Part shown: one piece after another, positions 1 to 9,085 of the stretch
How the letters are laid out: each line of letters starts with the position of its first letter
How positions within the stretch are numbered: position 1 is the first letter of the stretch
Origin: Bradyrhizobium tropiciagri
Lineage (GTDB): Bacteria > Pseudomonadota > Alphaproteobacteria > Rhizobiales > Xanthobacteraceae
Reading direction: 5' to 3'
Length of the DNA: 64,000 nucleotides
NCBI RefSeq assembly: GCF_018130505.1
Contig: NZ_JAFCKH010000012.1
Location: 226,476-290,475 of the forward strand
Translations under genes and position numbers: made by a program
The notes under the pieces: model-generated
Seen by the model: the letters and a program-made list of their open reading frames with translations, nothing else
What the model was told of the DNA's origin: nothing
The model's database searches: none

Positions 1-1
1 A

Positions 2-88
2 GCGCTGATCTTCGCCTGCGTGAACATCTTCGGCGGCTTCCTCGTCACCCAGCGCATGCTGGCGATGTACAAGAAGAAAGCCAAGTAA
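2..88 (+). CDS. pntAB: NAD(P) transhydrogenase subunit alpha 2, C-terminal end (partial)
   Basis: The window opens inside this gene; only the last 28 codons and the TAA stop are present. The translation ends in a hydrophobic stretch followed by VTQRMLAMYKKKAK, which matches the tail of the short membrane subunit of the three-subunit proton-translocating transhydrogenase (pntAA-pntAB-pntB arrangement). This subunit helps form the proton channel in the inner membrane. The beta subunit starts 54 bases downstream on the same strand, which supports the call. The 5' part and pntAA should lie to the left of the window. Confidence 0.85.
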   Translation, partial: ALIFACVNIFGGFLVTQRMLAMYKKKAK

Positions 89-103
89 ACCTAATAAGCG
101 AGG

Positions 104-126
104 CCACCACCTCGGGATGGTGGTGG
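104..126 (+). other. Intercistronic hairpin between pntAB and pntB
   Basis: An 8-bp perfect stem, CCACCACC (104-111) and GGTGGTGG (119-126), with a 7-base loop lies in the 54-base gap. No T-run follows, so it is more likely an mRNA-stability or translational element than a terminator. The GGGGGA ribosome binding site of pntB (131-136) follows directly. Confidence 0.5.
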
Positions 127-142
127 ATTTGGGGGACCTGAG

Positions 143-1540
143 ATGAGCGCCAACCTCTCTGCACTGCTGTATCTCGTCGCGGGCGTGCTGTTCATCATGT
201 CGCTGCGCGGCCTGTCGAGCCCGGCCTCGTCGCGCCAAGGCAACATGTACGGCATGATCGGCATGGCGATCGCGGTCGGCACCACGCTGGCGAGCCATCC
301 GCCGGCCGACGGCCTCGCCTGGCTGCTGGTGATCCTCGCGGTCGCGATCGGCGGCGGCATCGGCGCCGTGATCGCGCGCCGGGTGCCGATGACCTCGATG
401 CCTGAGCTGGTCGCCGCGTTCCACTCGCTGGTCGGTATGGCCGCGGTGCTGGTCGCCGCCGGCGCGTTCTATGCGCCCGAGGCGTTCGACATCGGCACGC
501 CCGGCAACATCCACGCCCAGAGCCTGGTCGAAATGTCGCTCGGCGTCGCGATCGGCGCGCTGACCTTCACCGGCTCGGTGATCGCGTTCCTGAAGCTGTC
601 GGCGCGGATGAGCGGTGCGCCGATCATCCTGCCGTTCCGGCACGCCATCAACATCGTGCTCGGCATCCTGCTGGTGGTGTTCATCGTCGGCCTCGTGATG
701 AGCGGCAGCGCGCTCGACTTCTGGCTGATCACCATCATCGCGCTGGTGCTCGGCGTGCTGATCATCATCCCGATCGGCGGCGCCGACATGCCGGTCGTGA
801 TCTCGATGCTGAACTCCTACTCCGGCTGGGCCGCGGCCGGCATCGGCTTCACGCTCGGCAACTCCGCGCTGATCATCACCGGCGCGCTGGTCGGCTCGTC
901 GGGTGCGATCCTGTCCTACATCATGTGCCACGCGATGAACCGCTCGTTCATCTCGGTGATCCTCGGCGGCTTCGGCGGCGAGACCGCGGCGGCCAGCGGC
1001 GGCTCCGGCGAGCAGAAGCCGGCCAAGCTCGGCTCGGCTGACGATGCCGCCTTCATCATGAAGAACGCCTCCAAGGTCATCATCGTGCCCGGCTACGGCA
1101 TGGCGGTGGCGCAGGCCCAGCACGCGCTGCGCGAGATGGCCGACATCCTGAAGAAGGAAGGCGTCGAGGTGAAATACGCCATTCACCCGGTGGCAGGCCG
1201 CATGCCCGGCCACATGAACGTGCTGCTGGCCGAAGCAAACGTGCCGTACGACGAGGTGTTCGAGCTCGAGGACATCAACTCGGAGTTCGCGCAGGCCGAC
1301 ATCGCCTTCGTGATCGGCGCCAACGACGTCACCAACCCGGCGGCCGAAGAGGACAAGACTTCGCCGATCTACGGCATGCCGGTGCTGCAGGTCTGGAAGG
1401 CCGGCACCGTGATGTTCATCAAGCGCTCGCTGGCGTCGGGCTATGCCGGCATCGACAATCCGCTGTTCTATCGCGACAACACCATGATGCTGCTCGGCGA
1501 CGCCAAGAAGGTGACCGAGAACATCGTCAAGGCGATGTGA
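143..1540 (+). CDS. pntB: NAD(P) transhydrogenase subunit beta
   Basis: PntB (465 aa) carries most transmembrane helices of the proton channel and the NADP(H)-binding domain III. The complex uses the proton gradient to reduce NADP+ with NADH and so supplies NADPH. About nine hydrophobic helices fill residues 5-280. The C-terminal domain contains the GYGMAVAQAQ nucleotide-binding loop, the HPVAGRMPGHMNVLLAEA segment and GANDVTNPAA, all hallmarks of domain III. The start is set by GGGGGA seven bases upstream. It lies in an operon with pntAB; length agrees with the family (about 460 aa). Confidence 0.97.
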   Translation: MSANLSALLYLVAGVLFIMSLRGLSSPASSRQGNMYGMIGMAIAVGTTLASHPPADGLAWLLVILAVAIGGGIGAVIARRVPMTSMPELVAAFHSLVGMAAVLVAAGAFYAPEAFDIGTPGNIHAQSLVEMSLGVAIGALTFTGSVIAFLKLSARMSGAPIILPFRHAINIVLGILLVVFIVGLVMSGSALDFWLITIIALVLGVLIIIPIGGADMPVVISMLNSYSGWAAAGIGFTLGNSALIITGALVGSSGAILSYIMCHAMNRSFISVILGGFGGETAAASGGSGEQKPAKLGSADDAAFIMKNASKVIIVPGYGMAVAQAQHALREMADILKKEGVEVKYAIHPVAGRMPGHMNVLLAEANVPYDEVFELEDINSEFAQADIAFVIGANDVTNPAAEEDKTSPIYGMPVLQVWKAGTVMFIKRSLASGYAGIDNPLFYRDNTMMLLGDAKKVTENIVKAM

Positions 1541-1734
1541 GGCGCCGATGGCCCTGAACCGGGAGTGGCATCGCGACGATCGCGTGCCGCCCCCGGGCCA
1601 CGCGGGAACAGCGCATCGAATGGCATTTGGCGCATGCGCTAGCCTGTACGTGCCGGCCGGTTCCGGACAGCATCCGGCTTGAAGTGGAGAAGCGGCTCAA
1701 ACCCGAACGCAGAAAATAACCGCGGCTCCCCGAA

Positions 1735-2553
1735 ATGGCGCTCGCACTTGCAATCCTGAAGTGGCTGCTGATCGCCGCCATCGTGGTCTATCTCGGCGGT
1801 CTCGCCTGGCTGTTCGTCAAGCAGCGCGAGATGCTGTTCCCGGCGCCGCCGGTCGGGCGGACCGCGCCGGCGGCCGCGGGCTTCCCCGAAGCCGAAGAGC
1901 ATGTCCTGACCACCGCTGATGGCGAGAGGGTCATCGTCTGGCATGTGCCGCCGAAACCGGGCCGGCCGGTCGTGCTGTTCTTTCCCGGCAACGGCGATTT
2001 CCTCGCCGGCCTCGTGCGGCGCTTCAAGGCCATTACCGCCGACGGCATCGGGCTGGTCGCGCTGTCCTACCGTGGCTATGCCGGCTCGAGCGGCTCGCCG
2101 AGTGAGCAGGGGTTGCTGCAGGACGCGGCGGCGGCCTACGCGTTCACCACCGCGCGCTACAGCGCAGGGCAGGTCGTGGCGTGGGGCTTCTCGCTCGGCA
2201 CCGGCGTCGCGGTCGCCGTCGCGGCCGAGCATCCGGTCGGCAAGCTGATCCTCGAGGCGCCCTATACGTCGACGGCGGACGTTGCCGCCAAGGCGTTCTG
2301 GTTCGTGCCGATCCGCCTCCTGATGCGCGATCAATTCCATTCCGACCGGCGCATCGCCGGCGTCACGGCGCCGGTCCTCGTCATGCATGGCAGCGCTGAT
2401 CCGGTGATCCCGCTCCAGTTCGGCGAGCGGCTGTTTGGCCTTGCCCGGGAGCCCAAGACATTCGTTCGCCTGACTGGCGGCGGCCACGACAATCTCGACG
2501 ATTTCGGTGCAACCGGGATTGCGCGGCAGTTCATCGACGCGCCAAAAGGCTGA
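1735..2553 (+). CDS. Membrane-anchored alpha/beta hydrolase
   Basis: A 272-aa protein with one N-terminal hydrophobic helix (about residues 5-28) followed by an alpha/beta-hydrolase fold of the BEM46/FrsA-like group. The nucleophile elbow is GFSLG (near residue 150), the acid is probably the Asp in HGSADPVIP and the histidine lies in GGGHDN near the C-terminus, so the catalytic triad appears complete. The substrate cannot be deduced. It stands alone, 194 bases after pntB and just upstream of the cation antiporter gene. The 1541-1734 gap shows no clear terminator. Confidence 0.85.
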   Translation: MALALAILKWLLIAAIVVYLGGLAWLFVKQREMLFPAPPVGRTAPAAAGFPEAEEHVLTTADGERVIVWHVPPKPGRPVVLFFPGNGDFLAGLVRRFKAITADGIGLVALSYRGYAGSSGSPSEQGLLQDAAAAYAFTTARYSAGQVVAWGFSLGTGVAVAVAAEHPVGKLILEAPYTSTADVAAKAFWFVPIRLLMRDQFHSDRRIAGVTAPVLVMHGSADPVIPLQFGERLFGLAREPKTFVRLTGGGHDNLDDFGATGIARQFIDAPKG

Positions 2554-2607
2554 CGGCGGCGATTGTCTGACGCATAATCGTCCCAGTTGAATCGGGGGAC
2601 CGACACG

Positions 2608-3705
2608 ATGAGCGCACACGGACCGATGCCACGGTCGGCCTGGCTGTTTCCCGCCCTGGCAGTCGCGTTGTTCGCTGCGCTCACGGTAACGGGCTATTCA
2701 TTCGCTCCGTCGCCCGGCGGCTGGCTGTTCGCGCTCATCCTGCTGGTGATCCTGTTCGGCACCGTGTTCGCGGCCGTTCATCATGCCGAAGTGATCGCGG
2801 AGCGGATCGGCGAGCCGTTCGGCACGCTACTGCTGACGCTGGCCGTCACCATCATCGAGGTGGCGCTGATCTCGACAATCATGCTCGGCGAGAAGCCGGT
2901 GCCGGCGCTGGCGCGCGACACCGTGTTCGCGGTGGTGATGATCGTCTGCAACGGGCTGGTCGGCCTCTGCGCCTTCATCGGCGGCGTGCGCTACCGCGAG
3001 CAGGATTTCCAGCTCACCGGCGCCAACCTCTATCTCAGCGTTCTGTTCGTACTGGCGACGATCACGCTGATCATGCCGAACTATACATTGACCGCGCCCG
3101 GACCGATCTATTCGACCGCCCAGCTCAGCTTCGTTAGCGTCATCACCATCCTGCTCTACGCGGTTTTCCTCTACACCCAGACCATCCGCCACCGCGACTA
3201 TTTCGTCAGTGGCGGCGCGGACGGCGGACAGGGGGCAGCGAAGATGTCGGGCCGAACGCTGGCGCTCAGCGTCGTCCTGCTGCTGATCTCCCTGGGGGCG
3301 GTGGTGCTGCTGGCGAAGAAATTCTCGATCGTGATCGATGTGGTGACAGAGAAGATCGGCGCGCCGCCGGCGTTCGCCGGTGTGGTGGTGGCGCTGCTGA
3401 TCTTGTTGCCCGAGAGTGTCGCCGCGGTCTCTGCCGCGCGCAAGAACGACCTGCAGAAGAGCATCAATCTCGCGCTGGGTTCCTCGCTTGCCACCATCGG
3501 CCTGACTATTCCCGCGGTCGCCGTCGCGGCCTATGCCCTCGACAAGCAACTGGTGCTCGGCCTCAATCCGCAGGAGTCGGTGTTGTTGCTGTTGACCTTC
3601 GCGGTCAGCATGCTCACCTTCGGCACCGGTCGCACCAACATCCTGTTCGGGCTGGTGCACATGGTGGTGTTCGCCGTGTTCGTGTTCATGGTCTTCGTGC
3701 CGTAG
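2608..3705 (+). CDS. chaA: Calcium/proton antiporter of the ChaA/CaCA type
   Basis: A 365-aa polytopic membrane protein with about eleven helices. The two internally repeated CaCA motifs are visible: the first half has HHAEVIAERIGEPFGT and the second half LPESVAAVSAARKNDLQKS followed by NLALGSSLATIGLTIPA. The acidic residues in these helices bind the cation. In E. coli, ChaA exports Ca2+, Na+ or K+ against protons. Translation from the ATG at 2608 is preferred because GGGGGAC sits 7-8 bases upstream; an in-frame TTG at 2587 would add seven residues. The gene is monocistronic and ends at a palindromic repeat. Confidence 0.88.
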   Translation: MSAHGPMPRSAWLFPALAVALFAALTVTGYSFAPSPGGWLFALILLVILFGTVFAAVHHAEVIAERIGEPFGTLLLTLAVTIIEVALISTIMLGEKPVPALARDTVFAVVMIVCNGLVGLCAFIGGVRYREQDFQLTGANLYLSVLFVLATITLIMPNYTLTAPGPIYSTAQLSFVSVITILLYAVFLYTQTIRHRDYFVSGGADGGQGAAKMSGRTLALSVVLLLISLGAVVLLAKKFSIVIDVVTEKIGAPPAFAGVVVALLILLPESVAAVSAARKNDLQKSINLALGSSLATIGLTIPAVAVAAYALDKQLVLGLNPQESVLLLLTFAVSMLTFGTGRTNILFGLVHMVVFAVFVFMVFVP

Positions 3706-3751
3706 AGCATGATCCGGAAACGTGGACACCGGTTTTCCGAAAGATCATGCT
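3706..3751. repeat. Palindromic intergenic repeat, family A (CATGATC...GATCATG)
   Basis: Outer arms AGCATGATC and GATCATGCT with inner CGGAAA/TTTCCG form a long imperfect palindrome immediately after the antiporter stop codon. A related copy lies at 56877-56926. Such repeats are widespread in Bradyrhizobium-type genomes; here it may also act as a transcript 3' end. Confidence 0.75.
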
Positions 3752-3776
3752 GGAACAAAGAGTCTGGAGAATCGCA

Positions 3777-4061
3777 ATGCTCAGCGCCAAATCGGATGTT
3801 CAGGTCGATACGGCGGAGGTCCGCGTCACCGAATGGCGGCTGGCGCCGGGCAGCGCCACCGGTCACCACACCCATGAGATGGACTATGTGATCGTGCCGA
3901 TCACGGCCGGCGAGATGACGATCGTGGCGCCGGGCGGCGAGCGCTCCAAGGCGCAGCTTGGCGTCGGCAAATCCTATTTCCGCAAGGCCGGCGTCCAGCA
4001 CGACGTGCTCAACGAGACGGCGAGCGAGATCGTGTTCCTCGAGGTCGAACTCAAGCCCTGA
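3777..4061 (+). CDS. Small cupin-domain protein
   Basis: A 94-aa single-domain cupin. Cupin motif 1 is recognisable as PGSATGHHTHEMDYVIVPITAGE, where two of the His and the Glu would be metal ligands, and motif 2 as a weaker Y-F-R-K-A-G-x-x-H-D stretch. GGAG about 7 bases upstream supports the ATG at 3777; an in-frame ATG at 3747 lies inside the palindromic repeat and is unlikely. Similar short cupins are often annotated as quercetin-dioxygenase-like or as sugar- or metal-binding proteins, but the substrate is unknown. It appears monocistronic. Confidence 0.8.
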   Translation: MLSAKSDVQVDTAEVRVTEWRLAPGSATGHHTHEMDYVIVPITAGEMTIVAPGGERSKAQLGVGKSYFRKAGVQHDVLNETASEIVFLEVELKP

Positions 4062-4346
4062 ATCCCGAATGCTTAAGCCCTGCGCGCCGCGGTGGGCGGA
4101 ACCGCCGGGGCGGAATGGCGAATCATGATGCGCGGGATGTGGACATTCACCTCTCGTTAACGGCTGCACGATGATCTGGAGACGGATGCGGCCGTATCGA
4201 TTGAGCGCGCGGGGGCCCTCCAGCTGAAACCGAAGCGACACCAAAGGTGACCGGCGGGACGGGGGTTTGCCACCGATCCGACGCAGTTGATCCCTGAATG
4301 TGCCTCAAAGTTCCAGCATGAAATCCGGGGCGGGGAGTGGCAGGCC

Positions 4347-5207
4347 ATGCTGAGTTACTTGAAGAAATTCGTGATGGACATCTTGCCGTCTGTGGCGGCG
4401 ACCATCATCGGGGCGTACATCGTTAACCACTACATCGTCGCCAAGCCGGAAACGCCGGCAGCTGTTGCCGTGACTGCCGCCAAATCCGCTGACAAGTCTG
4501 CCGACAAGCCCACCGTCGTCAGCAGCCTTCCCGAAGCCGGCATCAAGGCCAAGGGCATGTCCGAGCGCACGCTGATCGAACGGTCGGCGTCCGAGAAGGC
4601 CAGCGTCTCCGAGAAGCCTAACGCCACCGACAAGCCCGCCGAGAAATCGTCTGACCTGAAGGCCGCCGATGCGCCGGCCGAGACCGCCAGCATCCCTGCC
4701 GATGCGCGCCATCATCCCGCGGCCGCGCCGAAGTCGATCGCAAAGCTCACGCCCCCGGTGGAAGCTGCGGTCACGACCGATGACAACTGCGACGCCAACG
4801 ATCTCGCCCGCGCCGCGATCGAGCGGCTGCGCAAGGAGCGTCCGCAGGATGCCGCGCGCTCTCAGGATGCGCCGCGCACCACCGATGTCGCCCGTCTGCC
4901 TGACCAGGCACGCCCGGCGGCCGCGCCCGCGATCCGGCCGTTGCCGCCGCCGATCATGGTGTCGAATCCGACCGGCGACGTGGCCGCCGCCGATCCGTCC
5001 GCGCAGCCGCGCCCGCCCTATGCCGCCAACGCCCAGGACGCCAACCGGCTGACGCCGCCGGCCGATATCCCGGTGCCGGTGCTGCAGCCGCCGCTCGATC
5101 TGCGCGCCGAAGCCTCCGAAGCTGCCCCGACGAAGGACCGCGGCTCGGTCGCCGACGACATGCTGTCCGCCGCCAAGTCGGTCTTCCACGCCGTTCTGCC
5201 GAAGTAA
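4347..5207 (+). CDS. Hypothetical single-pass membrane protein with low-complexity Ala/Lys/Pro region
   Basis: I do not recognise a family. The 286-aa product has a short cytoplasmic start, one hydrophobic helix (about residues 8-28, ending ...GAYIVNHYIVA), then a long Ala/Lys/Pro/Asp-rich region with repeated SADKSADKP- and SEKASVSEK-like segments, which should be disordered and periplasmic. Two stretches near the C-terminus (PLPPPIMVSNPTG and the final DMLSAAKSVFHAVLP helix) look more conserved. GGGGAG about 10 bases upstream supports ATG 4347. It converges with the TPR lipoprotein gene, the two stop codons being 6 bases apart. Upstream, 4062-4346 holds no gene I can support. Confidence 0.7.
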   Translation: MLSYLKKFVMDILPSVAATIIGAYIVNHYIVAKPETPAAVAVTAAKSADKSADKPTVVSSLPEAGIKAKGMSERTLIERSASEKASVSEKPNATDKPAEKSSDLKAADAPAETASIPADARHHPAAAPKSIAKLTPPVEAAVTTDDNCDANDLARAAIERLRKERPQDAARSQDAPRTTDVARLPDQARPAAAPAIRPLPPPIMVSNPTGDVAAADPSAQPRPPYAANAQDANRLTPPADIPVPVLQPPLDLRAEASEAAPTKDRGSVADDMLSAAKSVFHAVLPK

Positions 5208-5213
5208 GCGGAC

Positions 5214-5870
5214 TTAACCGCCGGTGCGCGCCAGCCCGCTGCGCGCACTCTCGTCCCTCGGCCGCAGCGCGAGCACGCGGTTGTAGGACGCCGCCGCCTT
5301 GGCCTTGTCGCCGAGCTTCTCATAGGCCTGGCCGCGGGCAGTCCACGCCCCGACGCTGGATGGATCGGCCTGCACGGCCTCGTCGAGGTCGGCGGCCGCC
5401 TCCTTGGCCTTGTCGAGCGCCAGATAGCTGGTGGCGCGGCCGAGCAGGGGCTCGACCTTTTGCGGCGAGAGCCCGCTGGCCGCGGTGAAATCGTCGATCG
5501 CCTGCTGATGCTGGCCGCGCCCCTGATAGATCAGGCCGCGGCCGTACAGCGCCTGGATGTTGTAGGGGTCGGTCGCCAGCGCCTGATCGAACTCGGCCAG
5601 CGCCTCGTCGGTCTTGCCGGAGCGCACCAGCACCTGGCCGCGGACGGCGTGATCCTTGGCGCTGCTGATGTCCTGTGAGGTGATGGTGTCGGCCGGCTTC
5701 TCGGCCGCGGCGGGCGGCGCTTTCGGCTTGTCATCCGAGCCCCATGATCCGAGGTCAAAGGAGCAGCCTGCGAGCGGCAAGGCGAGGACCACTGCCACGA
5801 GGATGAGCTGCGGCGCCTGATGGCGGCGGTACGCAGATCCGAACCGGGAGTGGGGCGCCGGAGGAGCCAT
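5214..5870 (-). CDS. TPR-repeat lipoprotein
   Basis: A 218-aa protein with a lipoprotein signal peptide: basic start, hydrophobic core and a lipobox LPLAGC near residue 36, so it should be lipid-anchored in the periplasm or outer membrane. Residues about 70-215 form four tetratricopeptide repeats (GKTDEALAEFDQALATDP, GQHQQAIDDFTAASGLSP, DKAKEAAADLDEAVQADP, GDKAKAAASYNRVLALRP), typical protein-interaction scaffolds. ATG 5870 is chosen because it gives a compact signal peptide and has GCGAGAG upstream. Comparable lipoproteins are sometimes NlpI- or Pil-like, but nothing here fixes the partner. Confidence 0.85.
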   Translation of the reverse strand: MAPPAPHSRFGSAYRRHQAPQLILVAVVLALPLAGCSFDLGSWGSDDKPKAPPAAAEKPADTITSQDISSAKDHAVRGQVLVRSGKTDEALAEFDQALATDPYNIQALYGRGLIYQGRGQHQQAIDDFTAASGLSPQKVEPLLGRATSYLALDKAKEAAADLDEAVQADPSSVGAWTARGQAYEKLGDKAKAAASYNRVLALRPRDESARSGLARTGG

Positions 5871-5934
5871 TATGCAAAATGCTCTCGCAGGTAATTTTGC
5901 ATTGGTAACCCGGAATACCGCCTGCTTCAAAACG

Positions 5935-5961
5935 ACAACGCGGGCCGAGGGCCCGCGTTGT
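5935..5961 (-). terminator. Rho-independent terminator of rpsU
   Basis: A perfect 12-bp stem (5935-5946 with 5950-5961) closed by a three-base loop lies 26 bases beyond the rpsU stop. On the minus strand it is followed by CGTTTTG, a short U-tract. Confidence 0.85.
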
Positions 5962-5986
5962 TGGACTTCCAGATCGGCAAAACGGT

Positions 5987-6289
5987 TCAGCGCGGACCGC
6001 GACCGGCGCCCGGACCACCGCTACGGCCGCCAGCACCACGATCACCGCCCGGACCGGCGCCGAACACCGGCTTCGGCTTCATCGGCAGCAGGCCTTCGCG
6101 CTGCAGCTTCTTGCGGGCGAGCTTGCGTGCGCGGCGCACGGCTTCGGCCTTTTCACGGGCCTTCTTCTCGGAGGGCTTCTCATAGTGACCGCGGAGCTTC
6201 ATCTCGCGGAAAATGCCCTCGCGCTGCATCTTCTTCTTCAGCGCCTTGAGAGCCTGGTCGACATTGTTATCGCGGACGAGAACCTGCAC
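5987..6289 (-). CDS. rpsU: 30S ribosomal protein S21 with RG-rich tail
   Basis: S21 sits on the 30S platform near the anti-Shine-Dalgarno region and helps initiation. The conserved start [13 protein letters not shown] and the basic helix [20 protein letters not shown] are diagnostic. The start is a GTG at 6289, preceded by GAGGATG; homologues begin at this residue. At 100 aa it is longer than the roughly 70-residue E. coli protein because of a C-terminal Gly/Arg-rich extension ([16 protein letters not shown]...). It is monocistronic and ends at a strong terminator. Confidence 0.95.
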   Translation of the reverse strand: MQVLVRDNNVDQALKALKKKMQREGIFREMKLRGHYEKPSEKKAREKAEAVRRARKLARKKLQREGLLPMKPKPVFGAGPGGDRGAGGRSGGPGAGRGPR

Positions 6290-6552
6290 GCGGCATCCTC
6301 TTCTGAATTGATCGGTTCGGAATTCTGGCAAAGCAAAGGGGCGGCAAAGGCCTGCCTCTTTAACCCTAGGCGCGCGCATGTATCAGACAAATGCGCAGAT
6401 GTCCACCAGTCGAGTGACTTTCGGGCCTAGTAAAGCCACGAAATGAGGCGAGAATGCCGCGGTGTGGCCCTGATTTGGGTGATTTGGCGCCGGGATCAGG
6501 GCTGCTCCCGGAACCTAGAGCGTCCGGACATTGGAAATAGGGGAGATGCCAC

Positions 6553-7275
6553 ATGGACATGAAGAAATATGCGGCCGAGCTGATCGGCACGTTCTGGCTC
6601 ACATTCGCAGGCTGCGGCAGCGCGGTGATCGCGGCCGGCTTTCCGCAGGTCGGAATTGGCCTCGTTGGCGTGTCACTGGCGTTCGGCCTGAGCGTGGTCA
6701 CCATGGCCTATGCGATCGGCCATATCTCGGGCTGCCACCTCAATCCGGCTGTCACGGTCGGCCTGGCCGCAGGCGGGCGTTTTCCGGCCGGCCAGATCCT
6801 GCCCTACATCATCGCGCAGGTCGCCGGCGCGATCATCGCAGCCTGGCTGCTCTATGTGATCGCCAGCGGCGCCCCCGGCTTCGATGTCAGCAAGGGCTTC
6901 GCGTCCAACGGCTATGACGCGCACTCGCCCGGCCAGTACAGCATGGTGGCCTGCTTCATCACCGAGGTGGTGATGACCATGATGTTCCTGTTCATCATCA
7001 TGGGATCGACCCACGGCAAGGCGCCGGCAGGCTTCGCGCCGCTCGCGATCGGGCTCGCGCTGGTGATGATCCATCTCGTCAGCATCCCCGTCACCAACAC
7101 CTCGGTGAACCCGGCCCGCAGCACCGGGCCGGCGCTGTTCGTCGGCGGCTGGGCCGTGGCACAACTCTGGATGTTCTGGGTCGCGCCGCTGATCGGCGGG
7201 GCGCTCGGCGGCATCGTCTACCGCTGGCTCAGCGACGAGCCGACCGGCGTCGTCGCCGGTGTGAAGACGGCATGA
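6553..7275 (+). CDS. aqpZ: Aquaporin Z
   Basis: A 240-aa MIP-family water channel of the inner membrane. Six hydrophobic helices are evident and both half-helix NPA motifs are present: HLNPAVTVG in the first half and [14 protein letters not shown] in the second. The His in the helix before the second NPA, the Thr and the Arg immediately after NPA fit the narrow water-specific selectivity filter rather than a glycerol facilitator. GGGGAGATG lies 7-12 bases upstream of the ATG. It is monocistronic and converges with purK across a hairpin. Confidence 0.96.
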   Translation: MDMKKYAAELIGTFWLTFAGCGSAVIAAGFPQVGIGLVGVSLAFGLSVVTMAYAIGHISGCHLNPAVTVGLAAGGRFPAGQILPYIIAQVAGAIIAAWLLYVIASGAPGFDVSKGFASNGYDAHSPGQYSMVACFITEVVMTMMFLFIIMGSTHGKAPAGFAPLAIGLALVMIHLVSIPVTNTSVNPARSTGPALFVGGWAVAQLWMFWVAPLIGGALGGIVYRWLSDEPTGVVAGVKTA

Positions 7276-7282
7276 TCTGCGA

Positions 7283-7309
7283 ATGGGATCGTGGCTGCCA
7301 CGATCCCAT
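7283..7309. terminator. Hairpin between convergent aqpZ and purK
   Basis: A perfect 12-bp stem ATGGGATCGTGG/CCACGATCCCAT with a 3-base loop lies between the two convergent stop codons. Neither side has a strong T-run, so it may work as a bidirectional 3' end rather than a classical intrinsic terminator. Confidence 0.7.
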
Positions 7310-7342
7310 CTCCGTCGATGAAGTCGGGAAGGCCGCGCGGAG

Positions 7343-8449
7343 CTATGACTTGCGCGGCGGCGTCACCTCGGTGACATGGCCCATCTTGCGGCCGGGGCGC
7401 GGTGCGCCCTTGCCGTAGAGATGCACCGTGGCGCCGGGGACGGTGAGCCACTGCTCGTAGCTCAGGATGTCATCGCCGATCAGGTTGGTCATGGTGACCA
7501 CCTCGCCGTGGCGCACCGGCTTGCCGAGCGGCCAGCCGGCGATCGCGCGGATGTGTTGCTCGAACTGCGAGATCGAGGCGCCGTCGAGCGTCCAGTGGCC
7601 GGAATTATGCACCCGCGGCGCGATCTCGTTGACCAGCACCGTCGGCGCGCCGTTGCCCGGCACCACGAACAACTCGACCGCCAGCACGCCGACATAATCG
7701 AGCGCCGAGGCGATCTTCTCGGCGATCGCTCGTGCCTGCGCGGCGAGCGCGTCGGGGATCGCCGCCGGCGCGCGGGAGGTTTTCAGAATGTGGTCGCGAT
7801 GCTCGTTCTCGGTGACGTCGAAACATTCGACCTGGCCGGACGCCGAGCGCGCCGCGATCACCGAGATCTCGCGCTCGAACGGCACGAACGCCTCGAGGAT
7901 CGCCGACTTGGTGCCGAGGTCCTCCCAGATCTGGTCGATGTCGTCGCCGTCGCGGACGATCGCCTGGCCCTTGCCGTCGTAGCCGAAGCGGCGGGTCTTG
8001 ATCACGGCGGGCAGGCCGATGCGCGCGATCGCGGCGTGCAGCGTCGCGACCGAGGAGACATCGGCATAGTCGGCGGTGCCGATGCCGAGCTTGCTGACGA
8101 AATCCTTCTCGACCAGCCGGTCCTGCGTGGTCTCCAGGATCTTCTGCGCCGGCAGCACCGGGCGGCGCGCGGCCAGCACCATGGCGGTGGCGGCCGGCAC
8201 GTTCTCGAATTCATAGGTGACGACGTTGACGTCGTTGGCGAACAGTTCGAGCGCCTCGACGTCGGCATATTCCGCGCAGGTCGCGGCCTGCACCACGTCG
8301 AAGGCCGGCGAGTCCGGATCGGGCGAGAACACCTGGCAACGCAGCCCGAGGCGCGCGGCCGCCATCGCCAGCATCCGGCCCAATTGGCCGCCGCCGAGGA
8401 TTCCGATGGTGTCGCCCGGCTTCAGCTTCACTGGACCCTGGGCCATCAC
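7343..8449 (-). CDS. purK: N5-carboxyaminoimidazole ribonucleotide synthase
   Basis: PurK converts AIR, ATP and bicarbonate to N5-CAIR in purine biosynthesis. The 368-aa sequence begins with the [13 protein letters not shown] nucleotide-binding loop and shows the ATP-grasp core: [31 protein letters not shown] and [14 protein letters not shown]. The start overlaps the purE stop by four bases (ATGA at 8446-8449), indicating translational coupling and one purEK transcript. It converges with aqpZ. Confidence 0.97.
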   Translation of the reverse strand: MMAQGPVKLKPGDTIGILGGGQLGRMLAMAAARLGLRCQVFSPDPDSPAFDVVQAATCAEYADVEALELFANDVNVVTYEFENVPAATAMVLAARRPVLPAQKILETTQDRLVEKDFVSKLGIGTADYADVSSVATLHAAIARIGLPAVIKTRRFGYDGKGQAIVRDGDDIDQIWEDLGTKSAILEAFVPFEREISVIAARSASGQVECFDVTENEHRDHILKTSRAPAAIPDALAAQARAIAEKIASALDYVGVLAVELFVVPGNGAPTVLVNEIAPRVHNSGHWTLDGASISQFEQHIRAIAGWPLGKPVRHGEVVTMTNLIGDDILSYEQWLTVPGATVHLYGKGAPRPGRKMGHVTEVTPPRKS

Positions 8450-8934
8450 GCCGAGGCCTCCGGGCGGTCCTTGACCGCGTCGGTCTGTTGCTGGCGCCAG
8501 GCCACCAGCCGGGCCGACAAGGCAGCGTCATTCAGCGCCAGCACGCTGGCCGCGAGCAGCGCCGCGTTGATCGCGCCGGGCTTGCCGATCGCGAGCGTGC
8601 CGACCGGAATGCCGGCCGGCATCTGCACGATCGAGTAGAGCGAATCGACGCCCGACAGCGCTTTCGACTCGACGGGAACGCCGAACACCGGAAGCTCGGT
8701 CAGCGCCGCCGTCATGCCCGGCAGATGCGCGGCGCCGCCGGCGCCGGCGATGATCACCTTGTGGCCGGCAGCCTTGGCGCCTTTGGCGAAGGCATAGAGC
8801 CGGTCGGGGGTGCGATGGGCGGAAACGATCCGGGTTTCGCAGGCGACACCGAGCGCCGCCAGCGTGTCGGCGGCATGGCGCATGGTCTCCCAATCGGACT
8901 GGCTTCCCATGATGATGGCGATCGGGGCGGTCAT
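8446..8934 (-). CDS. purE: N5-carboxyaminoimidazole ribonucleotide mutase
   Basis: PurE (162 aa) moves the carboxylate of N5-CAIR to C4, giving CAIR, the step after PurK. Hallmarks are the phosphate-binding IMGSQSDW, the SAHRTPDRL loop containing the catalytic His and the [11 protein letters not shown] loop. The C-terminus overlaps purK by four bases. Purine genes are often under PurR or related control in other bacteria, but I saw no clear operator in the 145-base gap upstream. Confidence 0.97.
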   Translation of the reverse strand: MTAPIAIIMGSQSDWETMRHAADTLAALGVACETRIVSAHRTPDRLYAFAKGAKAAGHKVIIAGAGGAAHLPGMTAALTELPVFGVPVESKALSGVDSLYSIVQMPAGIPVGTLAIGKPGAINAALLAASVLALNDAALSARLVAWRQQQTDAVKDRPEASA

Positions 8935-9085
8935 GTCGTCAATTCTGTGCAGGAATCCAAAAGCATAGGCCGATTATAGGGACGGCCCGGGCATCATCCA
9001 AGGCGTGGCAAGGGAGTTAGAATGCACTATCCTGTCTTGGTGAATCCCGGCAAGCCTTCATAAGCAGGCCTCAACAAGGATGCGC

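Noticed and set aside
2827-3729. A 300-codon minus-strand frame opposite the antiporter
   Set aside because: The product is His/Gln/Arg repeats from reversed membrane codons; the antiporter is clearly the real gene.
7376-8638. A 420-codon plus-strand frame opposite purK
   Set aside because: Shadow of purK and purE, which have complete family motifs; the frame has no recognisable product.
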